Assembly: GCA_900553265.1 (NCBI GenBank)
Contig: USDD01000022.1
Location: forward strand, 1-30,404
Reading direction: 5' to 3'
DNA: 30,404 nt
Origin: an uncultured Eubacteriales bacterium
Lineage (GTDB): Bacteria > Bacillota > Clostridia > Christensenellales > Aristaeellaceae
In this document: piece by piece, positions 9,859 through 17,387 of the stretch
How positions within the stretch are numbered: position 1 is the first letter of the stretch
Layout: every line of letters starts with the position of its first letter
Program-made: the position numbers and the translations under genes
Notes under the pieces: model-generated
Told to the model about the DNA's origin: nothing
The model's database searches: none
What the model saw: the letters and a program-made list of their open reading frames with translations, nothing else

Positions 9859-11856
9859 ATGAAGAAATGGCTGGCCGGACTGCTGGCGCTGCTGCTCATC
9901 GCGGCGGGAGCGCTGGCCGAGGAGGCGAATTCCGCCCGGGAATACGCGCAATGGCTGGAGAGCGCGCTGCCGGGCGCGGCGTTTGAGGACGCGGAGCTGA
10001 CCGCGCCGTGCGTGGAGGCGCTGTCCGAGGCCTACGATTTTGTCGGGCGGTCGGACGCGGTTTACGGTTCCTACATCTGCGGCGTGCGCCGGGTGAACGC
10101 CGACGCAAAATGGCGCGTGGAGACGGAGTTTTCGCCCGACGGAATCGAAGAGACGCTGCTGGACGAAAACGGCGAGGAGCGCTTTCGATTCTCCGTCGAC
10201 GACCTCGTCCGGGTCTCCTTTACCGAGGACTGCCGCGCGCTGGTGATTCCCATGGCGAATTCCAACGGCGAGGTGCTCCGCGCCATGAGCCCCGAGGGCC
10301 GCGCGCAGCTGGCATGGCGGGCGGAGAAGGGCTTCGACGCGGAGGATCTCTCCCGGCCTCAGCTGGTGGTGGAGGTGCACAATCTGGACAGCTGGACGGC
10401 CGGCGCGACGAATCAGCCCACGGGCTTCTGCCTGAATGTGGACGAGCCCGACGATCTGCTGGGCGAGCAATCGCTGTCCCGCGCGGAGGCTTCGGAGAAA
10501 TTCGCCATGATTCCCATCGGCGCATATCTCCGTCAGCCGGGCGGCAGCTATTGGGAGCTGGTACTGAGCGCGGACGGTCAGAAGGGCGTGCTCGCCGAGG
10601 ACAGACTGTATCTGGCCGGGCCGGGCTTCGACCGGCTGCTGGATCGCGCCGAAGCCGTGCTGGGCTATCGCCCCGGCGACATGGATTTCACCGAAAAGCA
10701 GAGCGTGCGCGCCGTCTGCCGGTGGCAGGCGGGAAGCGTGCGCGTGGACGACGGCGGCGAGGAGCGGCAGCAGGCGTGGGACGCGGGCGAGCTGGTGCTG
10801 ACGGACGCGGAGAAGCTGCGCGCGCTGGACGCGATGCTCGCGGGCGCGGACTTCACCGTCGGCAGCGTGAACTGCCCCTCGCCCTTCTTCCTGACGCTGG
10901 AATACGCCGACGGAACCAGCGCGTCGCTGGCCGTGGCCGCCAATTCCTTCGACCTGTTCTTCTATCGGGGCGTGCTCTTCGAGATCGACGACGCGGAGGC
11001 GTTCATGAGCCTGCTCGATCTGAAGAACAGCGAATACTATCGGGCGAATTATCTGATGGGCGCGGACACGAAAAATGGCACGGTCAGGCGCGTCGTCAAC
11101 TGTCAGTCCTACATCTCTCTGAGAGAAGCGCCCTCTGTGAAATCGGACAGACTGGCGAAGATTCCGCTGGGCGCGTATGTAACCAGCTTCGGAAGCAACG
11201 GCGACGGCATGGAGTATGTGTGCTACGACGGGCAGTACGGCTATGCGCTGTCGAAGTACCTCGCGGACGACTTTCAATACGACGGCTCGGAGGAGGTAGA
11301 GAAATTCCCCTTTGAGGGAGAGATTTCGGACGCGATTCTTCTGGAAGAGGGGACGGTTTCAGTATACGAGGAACCGGCTGAGGGCGCGAAAGAAATTGGC
11401 AGAATCAGTGCGCCGGGCATCATCGTCATGGGCGAGGCCTGCGGCGTTCCTTCCGAGAATTCGTCGGCGGACAATCCATGGGGAACGGAAGGATATTCCC
11501 GCGTCGAATGGTGGGATTCCGCCGCCAATGCGATGCGCAGCGGCTGCATAAAGGATTCCGAGCTGTCCGAATGCGCCGTGTCGCCCTCGACGCAGTGGGA
11601 TTACGCCGTTACCGGATACATTGGAAAGACCACGGAGGAAAACGCCGAGCTGCGCGGCGGCCCGCGGAACGACGCGATCCCGACGGCAGCGCTGAAAAAG
11701 GGAAGCCACCTCTATGTTCTGGGAAGCGCAGAGGGCGATTGGCTGTATGTCAGCGACTATCCGTTCAGCTTCTATCTGGACGATGATAGAAGTCAGGAAG
11801 AGCATGCGGAAGGCTGGATTCAGAAATCCGCACTGGAGATCGTCGGAAAGTGGTAA
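9859..11856 (+). CDS. Secreted protein with bacterial SH3 domains
   Basis: The 665-residue protein starts with a clear signal peptide (MKKWLAGLLALLLIAAGALA) ending in ALA just before EEANS, so it is exported; no later membrane anchor or sorting signal is seen. Residues about 20-400 are not recognised. A bacterial SH3-like module lies at about 410-472 (YISLREAPSVKSDRLAKIP, then DGQYGYALSKYL), and a second, weaker one at about 585-660 (AELRGGP, GWIQKSALE). Such modules commonly bind peptidoglycan. No hydrolase motif is apparent. The ATG at 9859 follows GGAGGAGGAG. The gene is on its own between two terminators. A role at the cell wall is inferred only from the signal peptide and the SH3b modules. 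Confidence 0.82.
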   Translation: MKKWLAGLLALLLIAAGALAEEANSAREYAQWLESALPGAAFEDAELTAPCVEALSEAYDFVGRSDAVYGSYICGVRRVNADAKWRVETEFSPDGIEETLLDENGEERFRFSVDDLVRVSFTEDCRALVIPMANSNGEVLRAMSPEGRAQLAWRAEKGFDAEDLSRPQLVVEVHNLDSWTAGATNQPTGFCLNVDEPDDLLGEQSLSRAEASEKFAMIPIGAYLRQPGGSYWELVLSADGQKGVLAEDRLYLAGPGFDRLLDRAEAVLGYRPGDMDFTEKQSVRAVCRWQAGSVRVDDGGEERQQAWDAGELVLTDAEKLRALDAMLAGADFTVGSVNCPSPFFLTLEYADGTSASLAVAANSFDLFFYRGVLFEIDDAEAFMSLLDLKNSEYYRANYLMGADTKNGTVRRVVNCQSYISLREAPSVKSDRLAKIPLGAYVTSFGSNGDGMEYVCYDGQYGYALSKYLADDFQYDGSEEVEKFPFEGEISDAILLEEGTVSVYEEPAEGAKEIGRISAPGIIVMGEACGVPSENSSADNPWGTEGYSRVEWWDSAANAMRSGCIKDSELSECAVSPSTQWDYAVTGYIGKTTEENAELRGGPRNDAIPTAALKKGSHLYVLGSAEGDWLYVSDYPFSFYLDDDRSQEEHAEGWIQKSALEIVGKW

Positions 11857-11894
11857 AAAACGGGGAGTACTGCAGGCGCAGTACTCCCCGTTTT
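11857..11894. terminator. Bidirectional terminator between convergent genes
   Basis: A perfect 17-bp stem (11857-11873 with 11878-11894) with a 4-base loop is flanked by AAAA and TTTT, so it works for both the SH3b gene and the pilT-like gene. Confidence 0.95.
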
Positions 11895-11907
11895 CGTCGC
11901 GAAATTC

Positions 11908-12972
11908 TCACATGCTCAGCCGCCGGACCATCTGCTCAGGGTCGAAGGCGTAGGCCAGAGCGGTTTCGCGGGTGATCGCGTCCTCCCTGTACAGGCGCAG
12001 AATGTCCGCGTCCATGGTGGTCATGCCGTCCTTCTGGCCGTTCAGGATGGTGTTGTTCAGCTGATGGGTCTTGCCCTCGCGGATCAGCGTGCGAATGGCC
12101 GGATTGGCCAGCATGATCTCGAAGGCGGGCACCATGGTGCCGTCGGCGGCGGGCAGCAGCTGCTGAGAGACGATGGCCTGCACCGTCAGCGCGAACTGCA
12201 GGCGCACCTGCTGCTGCTGATCCGACGGGAACACGTCGATGATTCGGTCGATGGTGCTCACCGCGCCGATGGTGTGCAGCGAGGACAGCAGCAGCTGGCC
12301 CGTCTCGGCGGCGGTCATGGCGATGCGGATGGTCTCGTAATCGCGCATTTCGCCCAGCAGAATCACCCGCGGCGATTCTCGCAGCGCCGCGCGCAGGCCT
12401 ACGGTGTAGGATTCCGTGTCGTGAGCCACCTCGCGCTGGCTGACGATGGACTTCTTGTGGCTGTGCAGGAATTCGATGGGATCCTCCAGCGTGACGATGT
12501 GGCCCTCGTGCTCGCTGTTGATGCGGTCCACCAGGCAGGCCAGCGTGGTGGACTTGCCGCAGCCCGTGGCTCCGGTGACGAGAATCACGCCGTTGCGCTT
12601 CTCGGACAGTTTCATCACCACGTCGGGAATGCGCAGCGCGTGGGGATCCGGCAGCGAGAAGCGCACGCAGCGGATGACCGCCGCCAGCGAGCCGCGCTGC
12701 TTGTAGATGTTGCAGCGGAAGCGCCCCAGATTGGGCACGGAGACGGAGAAATCGTCGTCGCCGGTGCGCAGCACCGCGTCGATGGTGCTGCTCGCGCCCT
12801 GATCGTAGATTTCGCGGATCAGCTCGAGGGTGTCCGCCGCGCGCAGCGGCGCGTCGCCGAAGCTGACCGTGCGGCCCTGAACGGCGAATTTGATCTGAGT
12901 TCCGGGAACGATGAAAATGTCCGACGCGCCCTGATCAATGGCAGCCTCAAAGATTCGCAGCATTTTCTCCAT
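11908..12972 (-). CDS. PilT-type (retraction-type) type IV pilus ATPase
   Basis: The 354-residue protein is a hexameric ATPase of the PilT/PilU group, acting at the cytoplasmic base of a type IV pilus. It has Walker A GATGCGKST at 134-142, the Asp box VTLEDPIEF, Walker B VILLGEMRD and the His box LLSSLHTIGAVSTIDRIID. Near the C-terminus AIRTLIREGK (292-301) closely matches the AIRNLIRE motif that marks retraction ATPases; there is no GspE/PilB N-terminal domain. The start is the ATG at 12972, with GAGGAG eight bases ahead; an upstream in-frame GTG at 12981 lies too close to that site. It is the last gene of the pilus-like operon, before a terminator. No extension ATPase lies in the window. 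Confidence 0.93.
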   Translation of the reverse strand: MEKMLRIFEAAIDQGASDIFIVPGTQIKFAVQGRTVSFGDAPLRAADTLELIREIYDQGASSTIDAVLRTGDDDFSVSVPNLGRFRCNIYKQRGSLAAVIRCVRFSLPDPHALRIPDVVMKLSEKRNGVILVTGATGCGKSTTLACLVDRINSEHEGHIVTLEDPIEFLHSHKKSIVSQREVAHDTESYTVGLRAALRESPRVILLGEMRDYETIRIAMTAAETGQLLLSSLHTIGAVSTIDRIIDVFPSDQQQQVRLQFALTVQAIVSQQLLPAADGTMVPAFEIMLANPAIRTLIREGKTHQLNNTILNGQKDGMTTMDADILRLYREDAITRETALAYAFDPEQMVRRLSM

Positions 12973-12977
12973 GGGAA

Positions 12978-13424
12978 TCACTCCTCAAAGGTCTCTTCCG
13001 TCCAGCCCGCGCCGACGGTCGCCTCCAGGCGATGGACGCGCCAGATCGTGCGCGGAAGCGCGCCGCTCTCGGCCAGCTCCACCCGGCAGGACAGCGTCCG
13101 GCCGTCGCTCTCCTCTGTCCAAATGACCTCGCGGCCCTCCAGAGCCATGCCCTCGGGCAACGCGCCGGCGGCGAGGCCGAGATAGTCCGCGTCCGTCTCC
13201 GCGGCGCATTCGGACAGCGCGTCCTCCAGCAGCGCCCGGGAGCGCTCGGCCCGGGCGAACAGCTCGGCCGTCTGTTCGCCGGTCTGCGCGCTTCGGCGGC
13301 TCAGCGCCAGATCGTTGCGCGCGCAGGTGAGCGTCAGAAGGCTCAGAAGGCTCAGCACCAGCACGATGACCACCAGCAGCAGCGAGGCCGCGCCGGGGCC
13401 GAAGGAAATTCTGCGGCGGTTCAT
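12978..13424 (-). CDS. Small pilus-operon membrane protein, PilX/minor pilin-like
   Basis: The 148-residue protein has a short basic N-terminus (MNRRR), then a long hydrophobic helix (about 11-36) and a soluble domain of about 110 residues. This is the layout of minor pilins of the PilX type, whose N-terminus resembles GAALLVxLI; here the segment is GPGAASLLLVVIVL. No conserved Glu at position 5 is visible, so processing by a prepilin peptidase is uncertain. The ATG at 13424 follows AGGAGG and overlaps the stop of the gene before it by four bases. Context makes a part in the pilus-like machine likely. Confidence 0.7.
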   Translation of the reverse strand: MNRRRISFGPGAASLLLVVIVLVLSLLSLLTLTCARNDLALSRRSAQTGEQTAELFARAERSRALLEDALSECAAETDADYLGLAAGALPEGMALEGREVIWTEESDGRTLSCRVELAESGALPRTIWRVHRLEATVGAGWTEETFEE

Positions 13425-13816
13425 GGCGTCGCCTCCTGAGCAAGATAATCGGCGAAGGGCAGCTCCAGCAGCGTCTCGTCGCCGCACTCGGCCAGAATAC
13501 TTCCGGTGCGGAGCACGCCCGAGGCGTGGGGCTCCTCGGTCAGCTCCACGCGCAGCGAAAACGCGCCGAAGTCCTTCGTCCATGCGTCGCTGAGAGCATA
13601 GCCCCGCTCCGCCAGAAAGGCGGCCGGATCGTCCCGACCGGCGAGCTGCTCCTGCAGCTCCTGCCCGGCGGCCAGCGCCTCGTCCAGCGCTTCGGCGCGG
13701 CGGCTCTGTTCGTCCGCCGCGGCAAAGACCTGGGCCAGCACCATGGCCGCCAGCGCGAAGAACAGCGCCACGACCATCAGCTCCGCCAGCAGGGCGTTTC
13801 CGCGCTTCTGCGTCAT
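13421..13816 (-). CDS. Prepilin-like protein
   Basis: The 131-residue protein starts MTQKRGNALLAELMVVALFF: a basic leader ending in Gly6, then a hydrophobic helix with a Glu six residues after that Gly. This resembles the type III (prepilin) signal, normally G|FTLIE, but the Glu is one place later than usual. The rest is a short periplasmic-type domain. The ATG at 13816 has GGAGG seven bases ahead and overlaps the previous stop as ATGA, and its own stop overlaps the next start in the same way. It is probably a pseudopilin or minor pilin; the exact class is unclear. Confidence 0.72.
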   Translation of the reverse strand: MTQKRGNALLAELMVVALFFALAAMVLAQVFAAADEQSRRAEALDEALAAGQELQEQLAGRDDPAAFLAERGYALSDAWTKDFGAFSLRVELTEEPHASGVLRTGSILAECGDETLLELPFADYLAQEATP

Positions 13817-14295
13817 GCTCCCACCTCCGCGCGCAGCGACACGCACACCGAGCAGTCCCCGCCCTGCGCGTCGGTCATTTCCACGACCATGCGGCCGACC
13901 TCCATGCGCGGCTCAAACCGCCCCAGCGCGCACAGTGCCTCGCCCTGCTCCGGGTTGAAGGGACGATCGGCGGCGGCGTACAGCTCCCGCAGCGCGCCAT
14001 CGTACAGATACAGCCGCTTGACGAAGCGCTCGCCGGAATAGTCGTAGTCGATGCGGATGGCCGCGCCGGCGCTCGTCTCCTCCACGGAAACGCCGCCCGC
14101 GTCGTCCGCCCAGAGCGCCGTGCGCACCATGGCCCGGGCGATGCGGCGCGCGCCATGGGTCGCGGCGCGGCTTTCCATGCCTCGAAACGCCTGCGCGCCG
14201 CTGATGACCAGCAATAGCGTCGTCGCGATGAGGATGCTGCAAAGCAGCAGCTTCAGCGGCGCGGTGCAGCGCTGAACGGAATTTCGGGCGCTCAT
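13813..14295 (-). CDS. Prepilin-like protein with unusual N-terminus
   Basis: This 160-residue protein has about 13 residues of basic leader, a hydrophobic helix (LLLCSILIATTLLLVISGA, about 16-34) and a soluble domain of about 120 residues. The pattern fits a minor pilin, but there is no Gly-Phe/Met cleavage site with Glu five residues later. A pair of cysteines near the C-terminus (GGDCSVCV) could form a disulfide or metal site. The ATG at 14295 follows CGGAGGG by eight bases, and both ends overlap neighbouring genes by four bases. Assignment rests mainly on operon context. Confidence 0.65.
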   Translation of the reverse strand: MSARNSVQRCTAPLKLLLCSILIATTLLLVISGAQAFRGMESRAATHGARRIARAMVRTALWADDAGGVSVEETSAGAAIRIDYDYSGERFVKRLYLYDGALRELYAAADRPFNPEQGEALCALGRFEPRMEVGRMVVEMTDAQGGDCSVCVSLRAEVGA

Positions 14296-14597
14296 GAATT
14301 CGTCCCTCCGATCTCCACGACGCGAATCTCGGGTATGAGGTTGGAGGCGAAGGCGTCGTAATCCACGGCGTAGCGCTCCGCGTCATAGGACAGGCCGTAA
14401 TTCTCGCGCAGATATTCCACATCCGAGGGATACGCGCCCTCCACGGCGTAGCAGGTCAGCGCGGCGCTGCGCACCGCGTCCCGGATCAGGTCGGTTTCCT
14501 GCGTGCGCGCGGCGCGCTCGGCGGTGTTGACGCTCAGGCCGCCCAGCAGCAGCATGACCGCGAACAGGCACAGCGCGGCAATTTCCCTTCGCGTCAT
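14292..14597 (-). CDS. Short pilin-like protein (ComGC/major pilin-like tail)
   Basis: The 101-residue protein has a short basic start (MTRRE), a hydrophobic helix (about 6-22) and a segment reading ALTCYAVEGAYPSDVEYL, which is typical of small pilins of the ComGC/PilA type in Gram-positive bacteria, where a helical stalk leads into a YPxxLexL motif. The usual G|FTLxE cleavage site is absent, so it may be a non-canonical or unprocessed pilin. The ATG at 14597 has GGGAG about eight bases ahead. It follows the platform-protein gene by 18 bases and overlaps the next gene by four. It is the best candidate for the major subunit. Confidence 0.72.
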   Translation of the reverse strand: MTRREIAALCLFAVMLLLGGLSVNTAERAARTQETDLIRDAVRSAALTCYAVEGAYPSDVEYLRENYGLSYDAERYAVDYDAFASNLIPEIRVVEIGGTNS

Positions 14598-14615
14598 CTT
14601 CCTCGCTCCCTTCGG

Positions 14616-15662
14616 TTACATGAGGCTTCGCAGAATGCCCAGCATGGGCAGCATGACCGAGATCAGTATCGCTCCCACGACCACCGTCAGCACGGCCACC
14701 AGCGCCGGCTCCACGGCGGAAATCAGCCCCTCGATGTCGCTCTCCGCCCGCTTCTGGTAGATCTCGGAGAGCTTGTCCAGCACCTCGGCCTCGCGCCCGG
14801 TCTGAAGGCTCAGGCGCAGCATCTGACAGTGCATCGGCGCGTACAGCCCCGAGGCGCTCAGCGCGTCAGGCAGCTCCGCGCCCTGCCCCACGGCCTCGCG
14901 GATGCGGCCCACGTCGCCGCCCTCGTCGTCCATGGCCACGGCGGTCAGCGCCAGCGCGCTCTCCATGGAGAAGCCGCCGCTCGCGGCCAGGCCGAGAATC
15001 TCCGCCAGCCGCGCCGCGTCCAGCTCGCGCCGAATCCTGCCCAGCGGCCGGATCCAGCGCCGCAGCGCCGCGCGCACGCGGCCGCGTCGGGAGGTGCGCA
15101 TCAGCATCAGGCAGAGCGCCGCCGCGGCCAGCGCCAGCGCGATGAGGCCCAGCGCGATCCAGCCCAGCGCGACGCCGCGCTCCATGAGCCGGCCGGCGGA
15201 GTCATCCGCGCTCACGCCCATGCCGTTCATCACCCGCCGGAACACGGGAACCACCTTCCACAGCACCACCAGCACCACCAGCGAGAGCATCGCGCCCAGC
15301 ACTATGGGATAGCTCACGGCGTGAGCCGTCGCCTCGGCCACGCGGGCCCTGCGCTCGTAATAGGGCGACAGGCGGCGCATGATCTCCTCCAGATTGCCGG
15401 CCTCCTCGCCCGCGCGGACGATTTCCGCAAGATCGGCGGGAAAGCGCCCGCTTTCCTTAAGCGCCTCGGAGAGCTGACCCGTCTCGGCCACGCGCTCGCT
15501 CAACACGCGATACAGCGCCGCGTCGGGGCTGTCGTCGTTGACCGCCATCGCCGCAAGGCCGTCGCTCAGCGAAAGCCCCGCGTCCAGCATCAGCGCAATC
15601 TGCGCGCAGAAACCGCTGAGCGCCGTGTTGGACAGCATCCGGACTTCGCCGCTTCGCTTCAT
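14616..15662 (-). CDS. Type IV pilus/type II secretion platform protein (PilC/GspF family)
   Basis: The 348-residue protein is the inner-membrane platform that connects the pilus ATPase to pilin assembly. It holds two GspF-type repeats: about 10-130 (FCAQIALMLDAGLSLSDGLAAM, then GEEAGNLEEIMRRLSPYYERR) and about 220-345 (RLAEILGLAASGGFSMESAL, then QTGREAEVLDKLSEIYQKR), each followed by hydrophobic helices, with more helices at about 120-200 and at the C-terminus. It is shorter than the usual 400 residues because the N-terminal extension is minimal. The ATG at 15662 follows GGAGG by eight bases. It is the first gene of the pilus-like operon, behind the promoter at 15710-15738. Confidence 0.92.
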   Translation of the reverse strand: MKRSGEVRMLSNTALSGFCAQIALMLDAGLSLSDGLAAMAVNDDSPDAALYRVLSERVAETGQLSEALKESGRFPADLAEIVRAGEEAGNLEEIMRRLSPYYERRARVAEATAHAVSYPIVLGAMLSLVVLVVLWKVVPVFRRVMNGMGVSADDSAGRLMERGVALGWIALGLIALALAAAALCLMLMRTSRRGRVRAALRRWIRPLGRIRRELDAARLAEILGLAASGGFSMESALALTAVAMDDEGGDVGRIREAVGQGAELPDALSASGLYAPMHCQMLRLSLQTGREAEVLDKLSEIYQKRAESDIEGLISAVEPALVAVLTVVVGAILISVMLPMLGILRSLM

Positions 15663-15709
15663 ATTATATTCCTCCCTTTGAAAAAGGCCCAAATCATCTT
15701 TGCTGTAAC

Positions 15710-15738
15710 AGTATATCAATTTTTCGGCGAAAAATCAA
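15710..15738 (-). promoter_or_regulatory. Promoter of the pilus-like operon
   Basis: TTGATT (complement of 15733-15738) and TATACT (complement of 15710-15715) are separated by 17 bases, 48 bases before the platform-protein start. Confidence 0.75.
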
Positions 15739-15803
15739 TCGATACCGACTGTGCCGCGCCGATTTGACGGAAATTTCTCAACTTCTCTCCAAAACAGGAC
15801 GAA

Positions 15804-15827
15804 AGCCGCCGAAAAATTTCGGCGGCT
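15804..15827 (-). terminator. Terminator of the Cys-tailed membrane protein gene
   Basis: A perfect 11-bp stem (15804-15814 with 15817-15827) is followed on the minus strand by TTTCGTCCTGTTTT. It lies between the gene at 15863 and the pilus promoter. Confidence 0.7.
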
Positions 15828-15862
15828 CGTTCTTTGCACGCATACTCGCGCATATATTTTTC

Positions 15863-16387
15863 TCAGCTGCCCGGCGTGTAGGCCGGCGGATTGCAGCGGC
15901 CGCAGGGCTTATAGCCGAGGTAATAGGCCTCGTAGGGGGTCAGCTTCTGGGAGCTGGCATAGGCGAACTTGCAGGTGGAGCGATGGTAGCACTGGGCTTC
16001 CTTCGCGGCGTAGACGTATTCCGTCTCATCCTCCTGCGCAGCGGAAAAGACCGAATCGGTGGAGGAAGCGGTGTAGCCCGTCACCATGGCGGTGGGCAGC
16101 GCGGGGCCGTAAACCTCCACGTCGCGCTCCCGGCCGACCAGCTCTATGCCGCCGCTGACCCGGCTGTCCGCCGAAGGAATCAGCAGCACCGCCGCCGTCA
16201 GCACCGCCGCAGCCGCAGCCGTCAGCGCGGCCTTGGTGGACGTGCGCCAGTTTCTGCGCCACAGCAGTACCACGCCCACCGGCGGCAGAACCGCCAGAAG
16301 AAGCAGCGTAATGAGATCGCTCAGCCTGCGATTTGTGCGATGGCCGCGCGAACGATTGGACTTCCGCAATCCCATCCACTCCTTCAT
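15863..16387 (-). CDS. Membrane protein with Cys/His-containing C-terminal motif
   Basis: The 174-residue protein has two hydrophobic helices (about 24-43 and 53-71), with basic residues before and between them, then an external or cytoplasmic region of about 100 residues. The C-terminus holds C133, H135, C139, C162 and C165 in the order CYHRSTC ... LGYKPCGRCNPP. This resembles a short motif found at the ends of many secreted nucleases and Ada-type proteins, where it is thought to bind a metal or to be structural. The rest is not recognised. The start at 16387 has no strong ribosome site; an ATG four codons later has AAGGA close ahead. Transcribed alone from the probable promoter at 16429-16457. 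Confidence 0.7.
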   Translation of the reverse strand: MKEWMGLRKSNRSRGHRTNRRLSDLITLLLLAVLPPVGVVLLWRRNWRTSTKAALTAAAAAVLTAAVLLIPSADSRVSGGIELVGRERDVEVYGPALPTAMVTGYTASSTDSVFSAAQEDETEYVYAAKEAQCYHRSTCKFAYASSQKLTPYEAYYLGYKPCGRCNPPAYTPGS

Positions 16388-16428
16388 TTCGACAGATTGT
16401 GACAGAAAATCCTCTAGGGCTGTCTTTT

Positions 16429-16457
16429 ATTGTAAACCCTCTCCGTTATCAAGTAAA
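16429..16457 (-). promoter_or_regulatory. Probable promoter of the Cys-tailed membrane protein gene
   Basis: TTTACT (complement of 16452-16457) and TACAAT (complement of 16429-16434) are separated by 17 bases, 42 bases before the start. An overlapping TTGATA makes other alignments possible. Confidence 0.5.
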
Positions 16458-16538
16458 GCACGCAGGAATAGCTTTCAAACTCTTGTACGCATTTGGAAAT
16501 AATTGTAATATATACGAAACATTTGTCATGCGACAGGC

Positions 16539-16567
16539 TTGACATCCGCGAAAAAAGCGATTATAAT
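16539..16567 (+). promoter_or_regulatory. Perfect consensus promoter
   Basis: TTGACA (16539-16544) and TATAAT (16562-16567) are separated by exactly 17 bases, matching the vegetative sigma factor consensus at every position. It drives the small membrane protein that follows. Confidence 0.95.
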
Positions 16568-16600
16568 AAACATACATTTTGTGACGAAAGGGGAATGCAC

Positions 16601-16864
16601 GTGGGTACGATCTGCATTCTTTTCGGATTGATTCTGTTTCTGCTCTCTCTGGCGGGCGGAGTGCTGGGGGCGAACTGGCTCTGCCATGACCAGATTCGCT
16701 ATACGCTGAAGTCGCTTCCCTCCGACGCGGAGATCTACATGATCTTCATCGGCGTTTGCGGCTTCATCGGTCTGCTCCTCTGCCTGAATCTGGTGATGCA
16801 TGGTCTGACCTACAACAAGGTGCAGAAGCTCCTGCGCAAGAAGAAGGATTCCCGCCGCGACTAA
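16601..16864 (+). CDS. Small two-helix membrane protein, function unknown
   Basis: The predicted protein has 87 residues. The GTG at 16601 has AAGGGG seven bases ahead; the in-frame ATG at 16595 is only one base past that site, so it is less likely. Any start before about 16574 is excluded by the promoter at 16539-16567. Two hydrophobic helices (VGTICILFGLILFLLSLAGG near the start and a second at about 45-65) are joined by a soluble loop, and the tail is strongly basic (LLRKKKDSRR). I do not recognise the family. The perfect promoter suggests steady, high expression. Confidence 0.7.
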   Translation: MGTICILFGLILFLLSLAGGVLGANWLCHDQIRYTLKSLPSDAEIYMIFIGVCGFIGLLLCLNLVMHGLTYNKVQKLLRKKKDSRRD

Positions 16865-16931
16865 CCCGTCCGCTCCGGTAAAAACTCATGGTCAGCCTGG
16901 CATAAAGAGCCGCCGGGTTCGATTAAAAATT

Positions 16932-16951
16932 GAGAGGGCTTCGGCCCTCTC
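16932..16951. terminator. UUCG-capped terminator hairpin
   Basis: GAGAGGGC and GCCCTCTC form a perfect 8-bp stem around a TTCG tetraloop. In the minus direction it is followed at once by AATTTTTAAT, so it can end the spoVA transcript; in the + direction a T-run comes 20 bases later. Confidence 0.75.
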
Positions 16952-16979
16952 GAGCTCTCCGTGGGTTTTTTGACAGCCT

Positions 16980-17015
16980 GAGCCGCCGCGCAGATTTGTG
17001 CGGCGGCTCTTTTTT
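16980..17015 (+). terminator. Terminator of the small membrane protein gene
   Basis: A 10-bp stem (GAGCCGCCGC, 16980-16989, with 17000-17009) is followed by a T-run on the + strand. Almost the same sequence forms the ileS terminator at 2111-2141. Confidence 0.85.
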
Positions 17016-17018
17016 CCT

Positions 17019-17387
17019 TTATGGCTTTGCGTGGGGCTTGAAGATCAGCGCGTTGAGCAGTCCGAACAGTATGGCCGCGGAGATGCCCGCGGCGGCTCGG
17101 GTCACGCCGCCGGCCAGCGCGCCGATGAGGCCGTATTTGTTCACCGCCTCAATGGCGCCCATGGCCAGCGAATAGCCGAAGCCCGTCAGCGGCACCGTCG
17201 CGCCCGCGCCGGCGAAGTCCACCAGCGGCTTGTACACGCCCAGCCCCGTCAGCACCACGCCGGACACCACGAATAATACCAATATTCTCGAGCTGGTCAG
17301 CTTGGTGTATTGCAGCAGCAGCTGGCCGACCACGCAGATCAGCCCGCCCACCGCGAAGGCCTTGACATAAATCAGCCAGTGAATCAC
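17019..17387 (-). CDS. spoVAE: Stage V sporulation protein AE
   Basis: The 122-residue integral membrane protein is part of the SpoVA channel that carries dipicolinic acid into the developing spore and out at germination. It shows the family pattern: VKAFAVGGLICVVGQLLLQYTKLTSSRILV, then GVVLTGLGVYKPLVDFAGAG and PLTGFGYSLAMG. About four helices are expected. It is similar in sequence to SpoVAC, as is normal for the family. The GTG at 17387 has AAGGAGGAG six bases ahead and overlaps the spoVAD stop by four bases (GTGA). It is the last gene of the operon, ahead of the hairpins at 16932-17009. Confidence 0.95.
   Translation of the reverse strand: MIHWLIYVKAFAVGGLICVVGQLLLQYTKLTSSRILVLFVVSGVVLTGLGVYKPLVDFAGAGATVPLTGFGYSLAMGAIEAVNKYGLIGALAGGVTRAAAGISAAILFGLLNALIFKPHAKP

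Noticed and set aside
9802..11277. Minus-strand frame opposite the SH3b gene
   Set aside because: No start signal, low-complexity His/Ala/Arg sequence, and the + strand gene has a signal peptide, strong ribosome site and terminator.
16885..16930. GGTTCGATT resembling a tRNA T-loop
   Set aside because: No acceptor stem, anticodon arm or complete cloverleaf can be formed from the surrounding bases.
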